DNA of 64,000 nucleotides. Source: Silene conica (lineage: Eukaryota; Streptophyta; Magnoliopsida; Caryophyllales; Caryophyllaceae). The stretch lies in contig CM055315.2 in assembly GCA_029255685.2 (NCBI GenBank), positions 74,801,681-74,865,680 of the forward strand, given 5' to 3'. The notes under the pieces were generated by a model, which saw nothing but the letters and a program-made list of their open reading frames with translations, made no database searches and had not been told where the DNA came from. Of the stretch, positions 23,540 to 33,466 are shown one piece after another. The position numbers were made by a program, and so were the translations under genes. The stretch's first letter is position 1, and each line of letters starts with the position of its first letter.

Positions 23540-23660
23540 ACAAAATAGCCTATAGGAGGATTCGAACACGTGACATGCAGTTTCATTATCGAAGAGTTAA
23601 CCAGCAGACTAGTGACAAATGACTGAACATTGTGCAGGATTAAACGTATTTAATATACAG
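23540..23660 (-). repeat. SINE-like tRNA head, copy 1
   Basis: On the minus strand, an A-box-like 'tagtctgctggttaac' is followed about 35 nt later by the B-box-like 'gtgttcgaatcctcc' and a T-rich tail. It matches the copies at 23.88 and 24.05 kb. No complete cloverleaf can be drawn, so this is not a functional tRNA. Confidence 0.45.
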
Positions 23661-23689
23661 CAAGTACTATATATAACTGTTATTTAAAT

Positions 23690-23832
23690 AATGGGGTGAG
23701 GCCTATGGTAGGAGGTAATAGTTATTGGGCCAGACTTTATCACTTATTTGGGGAAATTTTGTGTGGGCTAATTTATACTAATGGGGTGAGGCCTATGCTA
23801 GGAGGTATTAGTTATTGGGCCAGACTTATTAC
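23690..23832. repeat. Two copies of a ~50-bp direct repeat
   Basis: 'aatggggtgaggcctatg' plus 'taggaggta' and 'agttattgggccagactt' occurs at about 23690-23742 and again at 23781-23829. Confidence 0.85.
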
Positions 23833-23864
23833 TCTCATACCAAACTTCAACAAAAAAACCCGGA

Positions 23865-24000
23865 ATTATGAGGAAAAGCAAAAACGCCAATAGCAAGATT
23901 CGAACCCGTGACATGGAGTGTCGTTGTCAAAGAGGTTACCACCAGACTAGTGACAAATAACTGATTATTGTGTACGATTGAAAGTACTTATTGCTAAATA
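23865..24000 (-). repeat. SINE-like tRNA head, copy 2
   Basis: The minus strand carries 'tagtctggtggtaacc' (A-box-like) and 'cgggttcgaatcttgc' (B box, matching the GGTTCRA core), then 'ggcgtttttgcttttcc'. It is a close relative of copies 1 and 3. Confidence 0.5.
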
Positions 24001-24034
24001 TCTGTTATTTAAATACAAGGAGTAATAGTTAATT

Positions 24035-24150
24035 TGAGGAAAAGCAAAATGGCCATTAGCAGGATTCGAACCCGTGACATGCAGTTTTAACCTCGAAGAA
24101 CTTACCACCAGACTAGTGCGAAATAACTGAACATTGTGTTGGATTAAACA
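24035..24150 (-). repeat. SINE-like tRNA head, copy 3
   Basis: The minus strand carries 'tagtctggtggtaagttc' and 'cgggttcgaatcctgc', then 'ggccattttgcttttcc'. Three copies within 600 bp suggest local duplication. Confidence 0.5.
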
Positions 24151-24203
24151 TAGTTATTACTTTTTATCTGTTACTTAATTAATACGAGTACTATAGTTAA
24201 TTT

Positions 24204-24395
24204 GAGAGGGTTAGTTACCCTACCAATTATTTCTAATTTTTTTGGAGGGAAAATATCATTGGTAGTAGTGTTTTTTGGAGGGAAAAACAATAGTGAATAG
24301 TGATTGTGAGAGGGTTAGTTACCCTACCATTTTTTGTATATTTTTGGAGGGAAAATCTCTTAGGTAGTTGTGATTTTTGGAGGGAAAAGATGTTC
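24204..24395 (+). repeat. Two ~100-bp tandem repeats just upstream of a TATA box
   Basis: 'gagagggttagttaccctacc', then 'ttttggagggaaaat', a 'ggtagt' word and 'ttttggagggaaaa', is repeated (about 24204-24306 and 24308-24395). The repeats end immediately before the TATA box of the 168-aa gene, so they form its proximal promoter. Confidence 0.8.
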
Positions 24396-24404
24396 TATAA
24401 ATAG
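24396..24404 (+). promoter_or_regulatory. TATA box of the 168-aa gene
   Basis: 'tataaatag' lies 125 bp upstream of the ATG. The leader contains CT- and A-rich sequence ending 'caacttaagaATG'. Confidence 0.65.
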
Positions 24405-24520
24405 TAGGTGTTCCCTCCATATTTGTTCATACATTCTTCTTAATCCATCTTTAATAAGTACTTCTAAGATTTAGCTAAAACTCAACAACAAGTTAATCAA
24501 GTAATTTAATCAACTTAAGA

Positions 24521-25027
24521 ATGTCGGAAGAAAAGAAATCGCATGTTAGGGACATTGTATGCACACGTTTATTTATGAGGGAGTTGATTAAAGAAGTCGG
24601 TCCTAAAGGTGTCCAAACCGCCATTGAGCGTGCATCTCCCGGTTACTATGGTAATCCCTTCCTCGTTGACTTGTACGAGGAAGAGTTTAACATGTTAAAT
24701 TGGGGGAGGTTTGAGCTCGATAAGATGTATTGGAAGAATGTTGGGGAAGGGGTGGAGATGCTGGCTTGCCCTAAGGTGGACATGTCCATCATAAGGGTGG
24801 AGGAGGCGGTGGACGAGGACGAGGTGGTGGAGGTGGTACCGCCTCCCTTGGTGACACCAAAGAGGCGTAGGGTTTCCCCCGAGGGGAAAGGGAAATCCCC
24901 GTGCCTATCAACTCCCGACTTAGCCCCTCCGAAGAAGTCACAAAGATTAGTTGGGAGAACTATTCGTTCAAGGAATAGTTCTAAGAAGCTTAAGTTCGAT
25001 GGTTGCGTCGGATGTAGTCGCATTTAA
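24521..25027 (+). CDS. Unrecognised 168-aa protein, acidic middle and basic C-terminus
   Basis: Single-exon frame after a good TATA box, starting MSEEKKSHVRDIVCTRLFMR. Residues 1-85 look folded (ELIKEVGPKGVQTAIERA, PGYYGNPF, YEEEFNMLNWGRFELDKMYW). Residues ~90-110 are acidic (VDEDEVVEV). Residues ~113-165 are Pro/Ser/Lys/Arg-rich with TPKRRR, PPKKSQR and SRNSSKKLK clusters that look like nuclear-localisation signals. There is no signal peptide or membrane segment. I do not recognise the family. G+C is clearly higher than the flanks, which supports real coding. It lies at the edge of the 90-aa gene cluster. A nuclear role is inference from charge alone. Confidence 0.6.
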   Translation: MSEEKKSHVRDIVCTRLFMRELIKEVGPKGVQTAIERASPGYYGNPFLVDLYEEEFNMLNWGRFELDKMYWKNVGEGVEMLACPKVDMSIIRVEEAVDEDEVVEVVPPPLVTPKRRRVSPEGKGKSPCLSTPDLAPPKKSQRLVGRTIRSRNSSKKLKFDGCVGCSRI

Positions 25028-25598
25028 GCTTTCGTTTTTTCTCATCAACTTCGGCTTAGTTATATTTTTATGTTTTAGCTTTATTGGTGTAGTTAGTTTA
25101 TATTTATTTGTATTCTTATGTTTTGAGTTTATGTAAATTATGTTGATTATATAATGAAAAGTGTTTTCCCTTCAATTATGGAGTACTGTAATTTAAGTTG
25201 GTCTATTTTAGTTATTCTTGACTTTTATTTAACAAGTTGTTTTTAAAAAGTTAGAGTTGTTAATTGATCACTATATTGATGGCAATTTTATTTTTGAATG
25301 CAGTTTAAATGAAATTGTTCATAGTTAATCATAATTTTAAAAAAAGAATAGGTGAAAATGAATAACGTAGTTGTTGTGTTATTATAAAATTGATCGTATT
25401 ATTTTCGTTTCATAAAAATTGGGAGACGATAATATTATTAAGAACGTTTCGTTGCAACTAAATATAGAGAAACCCTAAAATGAACCTCTCTTTATCCACT
25501 TTATAACCTCTCTCTTTTAGTTCCTCTTTCTCACTCTATCTCCTCAAACCACAACTTTCTCTCCAAACCCTAACCCAAACATTTCTTCAAACCTCAAA

Positions 25599-25880
25599 AT
25601 GTTGAACAAGTACGTCCTTCCACTATTGATGTCAGCACATAGCGACCACAAAGAAATGATTCAACAGTTAAGGTATGTGGAGAGGAGGGCCAACGAAGCC
25701 ATTGCCAAGGCCGGAGAAGTTGCCGTTCGCGCTTACTTGCTTGGCTTGGACGAGGTGGTGACGGAGTGTCATGAAATTATTACAACCTGCTTCAAAAAAA
25801 TCGAAATAGCAAGGGAGGAGAGGCAGTCGTTTGAGGAGCAGGATAACGCCCTTCTAACCCTGATTTTGGACTTAATTTAA
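25599..25880 (+). CDS. 93-aa helical protein, possible distant member of the 90-aa family
   Basis: ATG preceded by a CT-rich leader with 'aaaccctaacccaaac', the same leader style as the neighbouring cluster genes. The product is all polar/helical, with no signal peptide: MLNKYVLPLLMSAH, then an Arg/Glu/Ala-rich middle (YVERRANEAIAKAGEVAVRAY), then GLDEVVTECHEIITTCFKKI and an acidic end. It lacks the family RN and LKxxL signatures and does not align without gaps. Its size, helical make-up, strand and position still suggest a diverged relative. Its start mirrors that of the minus-strand gene at 44889 (coordinate sum 70488, against 70504 for the next pair). Function unknown. Confidence 0.5.
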   Translation: MLNKYVLPLLMSAHSDHKEMIQQLRYVERRANEAIAKAGEVAVRAYLLGLDEVVTECHEIITTCFKKIEIAREERQSFEEQDNALLTLILDLI

Positions 25881-26691
25881 TTAATAATACATGTATGATT
25901 TTCTAGGTTTTTTAATCGGTTTGCTATTATTTTTATATATTTGCTTTTGATTTTGATTTTTTTATTTTGTATCTATAAATTATATATTATTAATTATAAT
26001 TCTATATTATTAGTTATATGTAATGTGGATTTTAATTGCATTTGCCATTTCTTTACCTATTCGAATTCTCCTAGTATTTGCATGTAACAGTTAATTGTTT
26101 AAATTGGAGTTGACAACCTCAATGACATGAGTGATCCAAAAAACTAAACGTGAAAAATTGTACAAGTATGAGTTAGTGATAACAAAATCATAAGTCATAA
26201 AAATAATTATAAGATTTTCCAAAATGTTAAAAAGTGATCAATTAAAAATTTTCGATTGATAAAAATTGCGAGACTATAATATTATTAAGAACGTTTGATT
26301 TAAATTTACGATTAGTAGTTTTGGACAATTGATATGTCAATTAACTGCAATTAGTGAAGCAAATAATATTTATCGATACTTAAAAGATACCTACACAATT
26401 CATTTAAATTAACAATTTCGGTTAAAAAATAGGTATCTTTTAAGTATCGATAAATTGTAGTATTACGAACGTAAGCAAATAATCGATATGTCAATGAACT
26501 GCAATTAGTGAAGTGTGTTCCAATGACATGGTGACACGTGTACATTTTCCATGCAATTTGCAAGGTAGAACTCAGTAATATAAACCTTCACTTCCCTTAA
26601 TTTTACCCATATTTTGTGAACTTATATACACCCTCTTCTTTCCAAAAGTTCCTAAACTCTCCTTATTTCAAAACCTAATAAACCCTAAGAA
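25881..26691. other. Promoter region of the 26.7 kb gene, with hairpin and direct repeats
   Basis: A 23-bp perfect inverted repeat (ttatcgatacttaaaagat... at about 26370-26392 with its complement at 26431-26452) lies between two copies of 'ctgcaattagtgaag' (26345-26359 and 26499-26513). From about 26430 to the ATG the sequence is matched in reverse complement by 43813-44070. 'cttatatacaccc' near 26620 is a likely TATA box. Confidence 0.55.
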
Positions 26692-26964
26692 ATGGATGCC
26701 ATAAGAAACGACACCCTCAACCTCATCAAAGCCTACGAGGCTGCCATAACCCTAGCCCGTGAGCAACAACTCACGGTGATGAAGGAGGTGGTTGCGATAA
26801 TAGAGTTTCGCAACCTTGGGTGTGGTTTAGGGATCGGGGGGGCGTACGAAGCCCTTCAACCCAATATTGATCTGTTGTTGGGGGAATTTGCAAAAGGTGC
26901 CGCGAGAATTATCGAATACAACAGATGTATTTCTGAGTTGAAGGAGCGTCTTAATAGGATGTAG
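26692..26964 (+). CDS. 90-aa cluster protein B (family not recognised)
   Basis: Exactly 90 residues, predicted soluble and helical, with no signal peptide. It shares with the five other intact copies Y15-E16, Q26, R40-N41, G47, G50, E53, Y76, L83-K84 and L87 (gapless hand alignment). Visible blocks are AYEAAITLAREQQL, VVAIIEFRN, GAYEALQP and ISELKERL. By hand count 67 of 90 residues match the minus-strand gene at 43540-43812, and the 5' flanks match too, so these two are mirror partners of an inverted duplication. The spacing of leucines and isoleucines fits two or three amphipathic helices around a Gly-rich turn at 43-50. Biochemical function is unknown. The conserved length and charge pattern argue for selection on the protein. 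Confidence 0.75.
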   Translation: MDAIRNDTLNLIKAYEAAITLAREQQLTVMKEVVAIIEFRNLGCGLGIGGAYEALQPNIDLLLGEFAKGAARIIEYNRCISELKERLNRM

Positions 26965-28691
26965 TAGGTTTTTTTATGTGTTTTTTAATTATCTTTTTTT
27001 TAGTTTTTTTAATTAGAATTTATGTATATATATGTTTATATTATTAATGGTAAGGCTATGTTCTGTTATTTTCTTTATTTATTATTTGCATGTTGGTATT
27101 CCTATGTTTTTTGGGCTACTAGTTTAATTTAATTATTTGCATGGCAAATAAAATGATGTATAAATAAAAGGAAACCGTTACAATAGTAAAACGAAAATAA
27201 AAAAGACGTTTTCAAGTTAGTCATATGATAAACAGTTAATGAAATTATAAACATTAGGTTGAAAAATGTTTACAAAATAGAACGAGTCATAAAAACGTAA
27301 ATCCGCGAAGTCGTACTTTAGAGTACGTGTATTTTTTAGAGTAAGTGTATTTTTTTAACAACAAACTTTTTTTTATTTAGTTAAAACGACCATATTCATA
27401 GTTAAATCTAATCACAGCTAAGACAATAATTGTATTATGGAGTATATTTTTTCCTAAATTAGTCATGATATTAATAATAGAATTAAAACATATTTGTTAT
27501 AGAGTATAGACATATCTTGAAATGAACTTATTTTTGTAAAGTAATTTAAATTTGGAGTATACGTAAAAAATAAATATCGTAGAATATAATACGTATATTC
27601 TAGTACTACAGTTATCAGCAAAATGAAAGTGGTTCAATGGCTTACAATTTGGTAACTTACCAAAAGGTCATGGGTTCAAATCTCTTTTTCAAACAATTTT
27701 TTAATATAAATTAAATCAAATACATTGGATCCGCCCGTGACCATATTAAGTGTTAAATTAGTTAAAACGTCCATATTATAAGAGAGGATATTTTTTATAA
27801 ATGATAGTTATCTAATAGTCCGTACAAATTTGTAATGGTCGACCATTTTTATCTTCTATTTCATCGATTAATCGTATAGTGTAAATAACGACGAGTTGTC
27901 TTCTGACCGCAATGAAATAATCGTATCGTATAATTAGAGAAGAGTATTGCACAAGCCACCGAAAATGGTCACAATCAAATTAATGTTGAGAATCTTACCA
28001 AATCTTATGCTTTTTTATCATAATTGCCCATAATCATTACTTAAAATATTATTTTATGCAGTTTAATAATTAAGATTTCGAAAATTAAAATAATTTTATG
28101 TCAAAATTTATTTAATGCAATTATTAAAATTTTCACGTTTATTTGTTGTATAATTTTGCAATAAATACACTCCAACGAACATTTAATTTTTTTTGGGAAT
28201 TTTAAGGTTTTTTGCAATAAATATGGTGCATTCAATGTTTTTCTCAATAAATATACTGCAATTTACATTTAATTTTTTGTGGGAATAATTCTGTTTTTTT
28301 GCTTATTTACTTGATGTTATAAAAAAAAAAGAGCTATAAATGCGTTGCATTGAAAATATAAGACTTTAGTGATTTTTAAGGTTTTAGCAATAAATACGGT
28401 GCATTCAATGATTTAGGCGTTATTCTTTTCAGATTTAAATTCGTTTTGTTGTATACGTAAGTCATACTTACGAAGCGCATTTTTAAAAATTTTAAAAATT
28501 TTTATTTGCAATAAATACGTTAATTTAAGAAATTGGTGTTTTTCAATGTTTTGACTATTTTAGATTACTGTCTATAAATTAACCGTCAATAGTTGTTATG
28601 TTCTCATAATTTTATAGTTTCTATAAAATTTGAAGCCCTCAAGTCATCTCGAAAAAAAAAAATTCTTATTCAAAAAACCGTAAACGTTAAC
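26965..28691. other. Intergenic DNA between cluster genes B and C
   Basis: AT-rich. Contains a plus-strand SINE-like head (27633-27690). From 27940 onward it holds sequence ('gagtattgcacaagccacc', 'attaatgttgagaatctta') that reappears inverted at 42390-42470 and, partly, at 41.81-41.88 and 42.83-42.89 kb. No other gene is seen. Confidence 0.5.
27633..27700 (+). repeat. SINE-like tRNA head
   Basis: A-box-like 'gtggttcaatggc' and B-box-like 'gggttcaaatctc' are about 38 nt apart, followed by T-rich DNA. No intact cloverleaf, so it is not annotated as a tRNA. Confidence 0.45.
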
Positions 28692-28964
28692 ATGGATGCA
28701 ATAAAAAAAGACACAGCAAATTTGATCAAAGGGTACGAGGCTGCAATAAGTTACGCCCGTCAACAACAAGTGACGTTGTTGAAGGAGGTCCTTTACGTAC
28801 TCGAATTTAGAAATCGTTCATGTTCGGAAGGTATTGAGGGCGCCCCTGAAGCGGTCCAGTGTACCGTCGAGTTATTGTTCGTAGCATATCATAGTTGTGC
28901 TACGAGTATCACCGACTACAACAAGATTATTACGCAATTGAAGGATCGTCTTAGTAAGACGTAG
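28692..28964 (+). CDS. 90-aa cluster protein C
   Basis: The internal ATG at 28692 is chosen over an upstream in-frame one because it gives exactly 90 residues, aligns with the paralogue starts, and has the same 'ATGGATGC' beginning. Blocks: GYEAAISYARQQQ, LEFRN, GIEGAPEAVQ, LLFVAYHSCA, QLKDRL. All family-invariant residues are present. Its closest relative is the broken minus-strand copy at 41344-41073 (shared RNRSC, GIEGA and FVAY-x-x-C). Soluble, helical, function unknown. Confidence 0.72.
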   Translation: MDAIKKDTANLIKGYEAAISYARQQQVTLLKEVLYVLEFRNRSCSEGIEGAPEAVQCTVELLFVAYHSCATSITDYNKIITQLKDRLSKT

Positions 28965-29017
28965 ATTTCAATTTAAATTATGCATTTTTTTTTTAATAAC
29001 GTACTTTTATTAATTTT

Positions 29018-30128
29018 TTTTTTGTTGACTTTTCGTTCTACTGTACGTATTTTAAAGTTTTCATTTAATTGTTCACGTTAATTTAAAATTCGACGCGTTT
29101 TAAATTATTAAACCGCCTAATTATACCGAATGACTACGCAAATAACGATTTCACCATATGTTATTAAAATGTAAAATATTAAAGTCAATTAAAATCAACT
29201 TTTCGATTCCTGCATTCCTTGCATTTTCAAGGTAATCATTACCTTTTTTGTGTCTCAAGGCAAGTCACCTACTTTTGTGTTCAGACTGCCATTAATACTT
29301 GTATAAGAAGCAAGTAATTATTTTTATAATTACAATTTAATAATTAACTTATAGGAGTACTCCACTAATTGCCACATAGTATATATGACGTCAACAATTC
29401 AAAATAATTAAAAAAAATATGACGTCAACAAATTGTATTATTTAGAAATATATTATTAATTTTATAATTACCCATAAACTACCATTAATTTTGACTAAAT
29501 GACTAATATTTTAAAAATAAAACAAACATTCTTATTTTTAAAGTAAAAGCAACTTTACCCAAAAGGGTATTGAATTTAGTTAAAAATGAAATTAAAAACC
29601 AATTCGACTGATTTTATTAAAACATGAAAAACTATTTTCTTCATATGTAGTATTAATTCATGTTATCGAATTATTTAAGTTGCAGAAATTGACGACACGG
29701 TTTTGTTCACGTTTGTTTTGTTTTGTTCACGTTGTAGAAATTGTGAACATGTAAAACTCTAACATATGTCATTTGTTTTGTTTACGTTTCGTTCTATTGT
29801 ACGGATTTTAAATTTTTCATTTAATTCTTCACGTTAATGTAAAATTGGACGCCTTTTAAATTAGTAAACCGCCTAATTTTACCTAATGACTACGCAAGTT
29901 ACGATTTCACCATATGTTACTAAAATGTAAAATAATAAAGGCAAATAAAATCAACTACTCGATTAATGCATTCCTTGCATTTTCAAGGTAATAATTACCT
30001 TTTTTGTGTCTCAATGCAAGTCATCTCCTTTTGTGATCAGACTGCCATTAATACTACATGTATAAGAAGTAATTATTTTTATAATTACAATTAAATAAGT
30101 AACTTATAGGAGTACTCCACTAATTTCT
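29018..30128. repeat. Direct duplication of ~350 bp (29018-29380 and 29785-30128)
   Basis: Both copies contain 'accgcctaatt', 'gcattccttgcattttcaag', 'cagactgccattaatac' and 'ataggagtactccactaat' in the same order. They represent duplicated 3' flank of a cluster gene. No coding copy survives between them. Confidence 0.8.
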
Positions 30129-30154
30129 ACTGGAATATATGACGTCACTTATTT

Positions 30155-30597
30155 ACTCGGTTTTATTATTTCTTATTTAGTATGTAAATATAGTTTAAAT
30201 TTTAATGAATATTTTGTTCGATTTTGGTTCGGTTCAAGTTTGGATTTTGTTATTTTTGTACAATTAATTGTAACTTCGTAAAATTCTTATTTCTAAATTT
30301 AATTTTATCTTTGTAAAATTAAAATTTTCTATTGATTAGTTGAAATTGTAAAAATTAATTTAAATTCAAATTCAAAATTATTTAAAATTCAAATTAAAAT
30401 TTAATTCGAATTTAAATTTAATTCGTAGAAGATTAAAAGTTATCATCATTAATTAGCATTGTTAAACCAAAATTGTAATGACTTTGCATGGAAAAAGAAA
30501 ACTGAAATGGAGAAATCGAGAAGTTGGTTAATTGGCACTTCTTTTAGATTTACCTTTAATAAGATTTGGGGAATTCGTAAATTGCCCGTAGGTATAA
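30155..30597 (+). repeat. Relic 3' flank of a lost cluster gene, interrupted by the Gypsy element
   Basis: Matches the 3' flank of gene D (from about 38335: 'tatgtaaatatagtttaaat', 'gaatattttgtt', then 'gcattgttaa' and 'atgactttgcatggaaaaag'). It resumes at 36974 beyond the Gypsy element ('catcatgaaaacttataaat', also at 39352). No coding remnant precedes it, so one gene copy was probably deleted. Confidence 0.75.
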
Positions 30598-31963
30598 TGT
30601 AACGCCCTCAATAAAATAAAATAAATTTAAAATTTATTATATTAAAATGAAATCAAATGAAATAACGAGTACGTTTATTAATATATAAAAGAAATATAAC
30701 TTGAAAATCAATTTATTACAAGGCGTCACCGCCGTATTTCCTGTACTGGAAATACAAGGCTACAAGATCTACTCAGCAACTCTTATATTACATACTAATC
30801 ATACACTGAGTTTTAAATTTATAATGAACTCCCCTCGGTTCCCCAGCACAGAAACCTGAAATAATTTGAATAAACAAAATCAGTCAACACTGACTGAATA
30901 TGATCTCAGTTACCTTCAATGGTCCTAATTAAATAATTCTTATTTAATTATTACCTGTACCAGTCCATTGTCAATTGGAATACCCTGTCATTTTATCATA
31001 ACATGCAAGATATTGAATACCGGTTTACCATTACTGAAATGAGACACATTACGGAGTAGAAACTCCCCTGGGTTACGCCCCCATCTATGTACACAGGATC
31101 CCAGATCTAAGACCTGTGTAAACCCCTGACATTTTTGTCAGTAATAACCAGAACCTTAGTTCTTATGAGGCCGTGCCCCCTTCCATGTACATAGGTTAAA
31201 ATTTGTAATGTCATCTCTTTCTGGAATCGTATCCCGAATGCTACAATTGGCCAATTATACATTATAAGGAAATATGTAATCACACATTCAAATCCTATCT
31301 TTACGTAATGTATATATTATGATTATAAAAAGAAAGACGTGATTAATATTATATTATATCGAACGAAAATATAACTTGAGACGGTATAACAAACCTATGA
31401 CGAAATTAACAATAGAATTGATAATAACCGCTTATTTTTAAGCTCTTATTTCACTATATATAAAGATAAATAATTACATTTATCGACGAAGGGTCCTGAA
31501 ATCATACCTTATTATTAAGTAGGTAGGTAAATAGGGTTGATTAATTTGTTTTCATACAAACTTGTACTTCTTTTCTTTATTTTAATTTTTGTATATTCAA
31601 ATGATGAAAGTTGGATGTCTTTTATAGCCATTGAATGGCGGTGAAACAAAAGTAACTTGCCAAGGTAAGTTACGAGAAGTCAAATACGAATTGTTTACTT
31701 CTTCCTTTTATACTTATCTTACCAAAATACTTTTATACCATAATACGTACTCGAACAATTATATTTATAATAAGGGTAAATATTAAATTGTATAAATACG
31801 TAAATGAGGTACACGGAGTATAAAGTACGAAATTTCTTATTTAAGACTAACTATTTCTCGTCTGAAATAAGACTTATTGGTATAAGGTATACTACATGTC
31901 CGTCGTATTTTATTATATGTTATAATATTAATAAAGTATATATATTTTTTTCGGCTTATTACA
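30598..31963 (-). repeat. 3' LTR of the Gypsy element (left on plus strand)
   Basis: TGTAACGCCC at one end and GGCTTATTACA at the other. Colinear with 35603-36968 at the same length. Confidence 0.93.
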
Positions 31964-31980
31964 TTCTACCCTCCTTAAAA
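31964..31980 (-). promoter_or_regulatory. Polypurine tract of the Gypsy element
   Basis: On the minus strand 'ttttaaggagggtagaa' abuts the start of the 3' LTR, the position for priming plus-strand DNA synthesis. Confidence 0.8.
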
Positions 31981-32031
31981 TAAGTTTCGTCCCGAAACTT
32001 GAATTACCTTGTTTTAGAACAAATGAGGGTA

Positions 32032-33270
32032 CTTGGTTTTCATTTCCAGCTAGGTTTCCCATGTTGCTTGTGACATATCATGGCGAGACCATAAAACTTT
32101 CACCAATGGAATAGTTTTATTACGAAGAATTTTTGCCTTTCGATCTAAAATTCGAATTGGTAACTCCTCGTAGGTAAGATCTTCCCTAACTTGTAAAGGT
32201 GGTATGTTAATAATATGATTTGGATCGGAGACATACTTCCTTAAAAGTGAAACATGGAAAACGTCATGTATCCTTGACAATTCTATCGGAAGATGAAGTC
32301 GATATGCCACATTCCCAACTCTTTCATTTATTTCAAAAGGCCCTATGTATCTAGGACTTAATTTTCGTTGTTTCCCAAAACGTACTACTCCTTTAGTAGG
32401 TGATACCTTGAGAAATACAAAATCGCCTTTTTGAAATTCTAATGGTCGTCTTTTAAGGTCAGCATAGCTCTTTTGACGACTTTGTGTGGCTCGCATTTTC
32501 TCTTGTATGATTCTTACTTTATCTGTTGTTTCTTGTATCAGATCTGGTCCAATTATTTTGGATTCATCAATATCACTCTAACATAATGGTGTTCTGCACC
32601 TTTGTCCATACAGAGCTTCAAATGGAGCCATACCAATACTAGTATGATAACTGTTATTGTAAGAAAATTCTATTAAGGGCAAGTGTTGCTCCCATGATCC
32701 TTGAAAATCTAAAACACATGATCTTAATAAATCTTCCAAGGTTTGGATGGTTCGCTGAGTCTGACCATATGTCTGTGGGTGGAAGACAGTACTAAAGTTA
32801 AGCTTAGATCCCATTGCGGTTTGAAAACTTTTCCAGAATCTAGCTAAGAAATTTGTATCTCTGTCTGATACAATGGTTGTGGGAACCCCATGTAATCTCA
32901 CTATTTCTTTTATGTATTTCTTAGCTAATTGTTCTGAGTTCCATGAAGTCTTCGTGGCTAAAAAGTGAGCACACTTAGTTAGTCTATCTACTACTACCCA
33001 TATTTCATTCATTCCTTGGAATGTTACGGGTAATCCTGTCACAAAATCCATCGCAATTGATTCCCATTTCCAAGTAGGAATATCTAGGGGTTGTAAAAGT
33101 CCTCCGGGTCTTTGATGCTCTATTTTTACCTGTTGACATGTCACGCATTTTGAAACGAAATCTGTTATTTCTTGCTTCATATTACTCCACCAAAATGTAT
33201 GTCGAACATCCTTGTACATCTTATTTCCCCCAAGATGTATCGAGTATCGTGACTTATGTGCTTCATTCAA
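32032..33270 (-). pseudogene. Gypsy integrase and chromodomain-like C-terminus, disabled
   Basis: Begins in the HHCC zinc region (H...H, then CVTCQQVK). The DDE core shows AMDFVTGLP and VSDRDTNF with both Asp. The third-acid motif, normally HPQTDGQ(S/T)ER, reads [10 protein letters not shown], so the catalytic Glu is Gln. An in-frame TAG near 32.58 kb stands where Trp is usual after RCRTPLC. After it the same frame continues through the GPFEI and VFHVSLLRKY blocks, then a chromodomain-like end (ILDRKAKILRN...LWSRHDMSQATWET). A second TAG follows, with a few more codons up to about 32032. It is in a different frame from the upstream RT. The ancestral enzyme inserted element DNA into chromatin. 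This copy is not expected to work. Confidence 0.88.
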
Positions 33271-33466
33271 AATCTTTTCCTTAATACTTTTTGAATTTGG
33301 TACACAAAACCTGGTGCTTTTCCTCTTTGTAAGTCTTTTCGAATTTTCTCAATTTGGGGATCTGTTCCTTGGGCTGTTTTTATTGCATCACTCAAGGTTG
33401 GTCTTATTTCTAAGGTTGCCATCTAACCACTTAGATCACCAATAACCATTTCTATATCTAGTATTT

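Noticed and set aside
23880..24130. Functional tRNA genes
   Set aside because: B-box-like and A-box-like motifs are present, but acceptor and anticodon stems cannot be drawn. They fit SINE heads better.
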